Shown: piece by piece, positions 15,169 to 16,089 of the stretch
How positions within the stretch are numbered: the first letter of the stretch is position 1
Layout: the number at the start of each line of letters is the position of its first letter
NCBI GenBank assembly: GCA_002428735.1
Contig: DIXO01000056.1
Location: forward strand, 1-16,089
Direction of reading: 5' to 3'
Length of the DNA stretch: 16,089 nt
Origin: Syntrophaceae bacterium UBA6078
GTDB taxonomy: Bacteria > Desulfobacterota > Syntrophia > Syntrophales > UBA2210
Program-made: the position numbers and the translations under genes
The notes under the pieces: model-generated
Told to the model about the DNA's origin: nothing
The model's database searches: none
What the model saw: the letters and a program-made list of their open reading frames with translations, nothing else

Positions 15169-15948
15169 CTATCTTCCAACAAATTTCGGTTTGCGTTTCT
15201 CAATAAAGGCTGCGGCTCCCTCTTTCTGATCTTCAGTCCCGCAGAGATAGCTCCAGTGCATTGCCTCAAGATCAAGCCCTTCGTGAAGTGTCATATTGAG
15301 ACCATGATTAATTGCCTCCTTGGCGGCTCGCACGGCAAGGACAGGTTTACTCGCAATAAGCGAGGCCATTTCCTTTGCCTCATTCATTAATTTGTCCGGC
15401 TCAACCACAGCATTAACGAGACCAATAGCATGGGCCCGCTCGGCACTGATGAACTTACCCGTATAAATCAGCTCCTTGGCAATACCGGCTCCCACGAGCC
15501 GGGGGAGACGCTGGGTGCCTCCACCACCGGGGATAATGCCAAGATTGATTTCCGGCTGCCCAAACTGAGCCGTTGATGAGGCGATACGAATGTCACAGCT
15601 CATGGCAAGCTCCAGTCCGCCTCCCAGACAGTACCCGTTGACCGCGCAAATGACAGGTCTCGTAAAATCCTCCATTTGCTGATAGAGGGGGCGCGTCTGT
15701 TTTAATCGCGCTTTTGCTTTTTCCTGATCCAACCCGGGAAATGACTTGATATCAGCACCGGCAACAAAGGCCTTTCCTGTTCCCGTAAGGATCACGGCCT
15801 TGACATCATTCAACCTTCCTGAAAGCTCCCGCATGATTGCTGAAAGCTCATCCCTCACAGCAGTAATCAAGGGGTTCATTGGAGGGTTGTTGATTGTTAT
15901 GAAGGCAATCTCATTTTCAACGACATAATTCACTCCCTGCTCATTCAC
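15169..15948 (-). CDS. Enoyl-CoA hydratase (crotonase family)
   Basis: The 259-residue product is a typical crotonase. Oxyanion-hole segments are at FVAGADIKSF (61-70) and GYCLGGGLELAMSCD, with catalytic Glu113 there and the second catalytic glutamate, Glu133, in FGQPEINLGIIPGGGG. Both glutamates are present, which favours hydratase over isomerase or hydrolase relatives. It would hydrate crotonyl-CoA or another 2-enoyl-CoA to 3-hydroxyacyl-CoA for the next enzyme. ATG 15948 is preceded by AGAGGAG at about 11 bases, with TAGG closer. It is the second gene of the visible cluster, 88 bases after the partial thiolase. Confidence 0.92.
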   Translation of the reverse strand: MNEQGVNYVVENEIAFITINNPPMNPLITAVRDELSAIMRELSGRLNDVKAVILTGTGKAFVAGADIKSFPGLDQEKAKARLKQTRPLYQQMEDFTRPVICAVNGYCLGGGLELAMSCDIRIASSTAQFGQPEINLGIIPGGGGTQRLPRLVGAGIAKELIYTGKFISAERAHAIGLVNAVVEPDKLMNEAKEMASLIASKPVLAVRAAKEAINHGLNMTLHEGLDLEAMHWSYLCGTEDQKEGAAAFIEKRKPKFVGR

Positions 15949-16036
15949 GCCTATTCTCCTCTACCATAAATCTGTTTAAAAAAACCAAACGACCGATTCG
16001 CAAGATGGTCGTGATTAATTGAGCAACGGAACATTC

Positions 16037-16089
16037 CTACCGTTTCAGGTTTTCGATGACCGTAGCGACACCGAGGCCTCCGCCGCAGC
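16037..16089 (-). CDS. Thiolase, C-terminal fragment cut by the window edge
   Basis: The reverse strand from the window end reads the 16 codons CGGGLGVATVIENLKR followed by TAG (16039-16037). C-G-G-G followed by G-V-A-T-V-I-E is the standard C-terminal thiolase signature (acid/base cysteine region, then the last beta strand). The rest of the gene lies beyond the window. It is on the same strand as the beta-oxidation genes and 88 bases upstream of the enoyl-CoA hydratase, so it is probably in the same cluster, making three thiolase-family genes there. Identity rests on a short motif, but the fit and position are good. Confidence 0.75.
   Translation of the reverse strand, partial: CGGGLGVATVIENLKR

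Noticed and set aside
10403..16089. Benzoyl-CoA (aromatic ring) degradation cluster
   Set aside because: No ring reductase, dienoyl-CoA hydratase or ring hydrolase is in the window; only the lower beta-oxidation steps are seen, so the aromatic link stays speculative.

Overview
The window looks like chromosome from a Gram-negative, probably strictly anaerobic bacterium, perhaps of the former Deltaproteobacteria (Desulfobacterota, for example a Syntrophales-like lineage). This is an inference from three things. A signal-peptide beta-barrel and a LolA-like protein imply an outer membrane. A beta-oxidation cluster encodes a glutaryl-CoA-dehydrogenase-like enzyme. The overall gene mix also fits. 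No rRNA, tRNA or CRISPR array is visible, and no marker settles the taxonomy.

Layout from the left. Bases 1-473 hold an AT-rich, gene-poor stretch with nested inverted repeats, possibly the relic of a mobile-element end. Two forward genes follow: a large RND/MMPL-type exporter (474-3149) and a periplasmic LolA-like protein (3166-3906), 16 bases apart. Facing them is a reverse-strand run read right to left: a DUF554 membrane protein (TTG start, 7688), a divergent YchF-type GTPase/ATPase, and a SPOR-domain outer-membrane beta-barrel protein ending at 3990. The exporter, the LolA-like carrier and the barrel could together form a route for a hydrophobic cargo across the envelope. The barrel is convergent rather than co-transcribed, so this is inference.

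The middle holds a small reverse-strand protein of unknown function (108 residues), a 447-base gap with a plausible sigma70-type promoter, a forward cation-diffusion-facilitator metal exporter, and a reverse-strand corrinoid adenosyltransferase (CobO/BtuR type).

The right third (10403 to the window edge) is a reverse-strand catabolic gene cluster for acyl-CoA oxidation. In transcription order it has a thiolase of which only the last 16 codons are inside the window, an enoyl-CoA hydratase, a 3-hydroxyacyl-CoA dehydrogenase, a canonical thiolase, a thiolase-like protein that lacks standard catalytic motifs, and an acyl-CoA dehydrogenase of the glutaryl-CoA type. Together they could take glutaryl-CoA or a related acyl-CoA through crotonyl-CoA, 3-hydroxybutyryl-CoA and acetoacetyl-CoA to acetyl-CoA. 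The oddest element is the degenerate thiolase, translationally coupled to the normal one by a 4-base GTGA overlap. Its NEAF motif is replaced by HTPS, and glycine stands in for the C-terminal catalytic cysteine.
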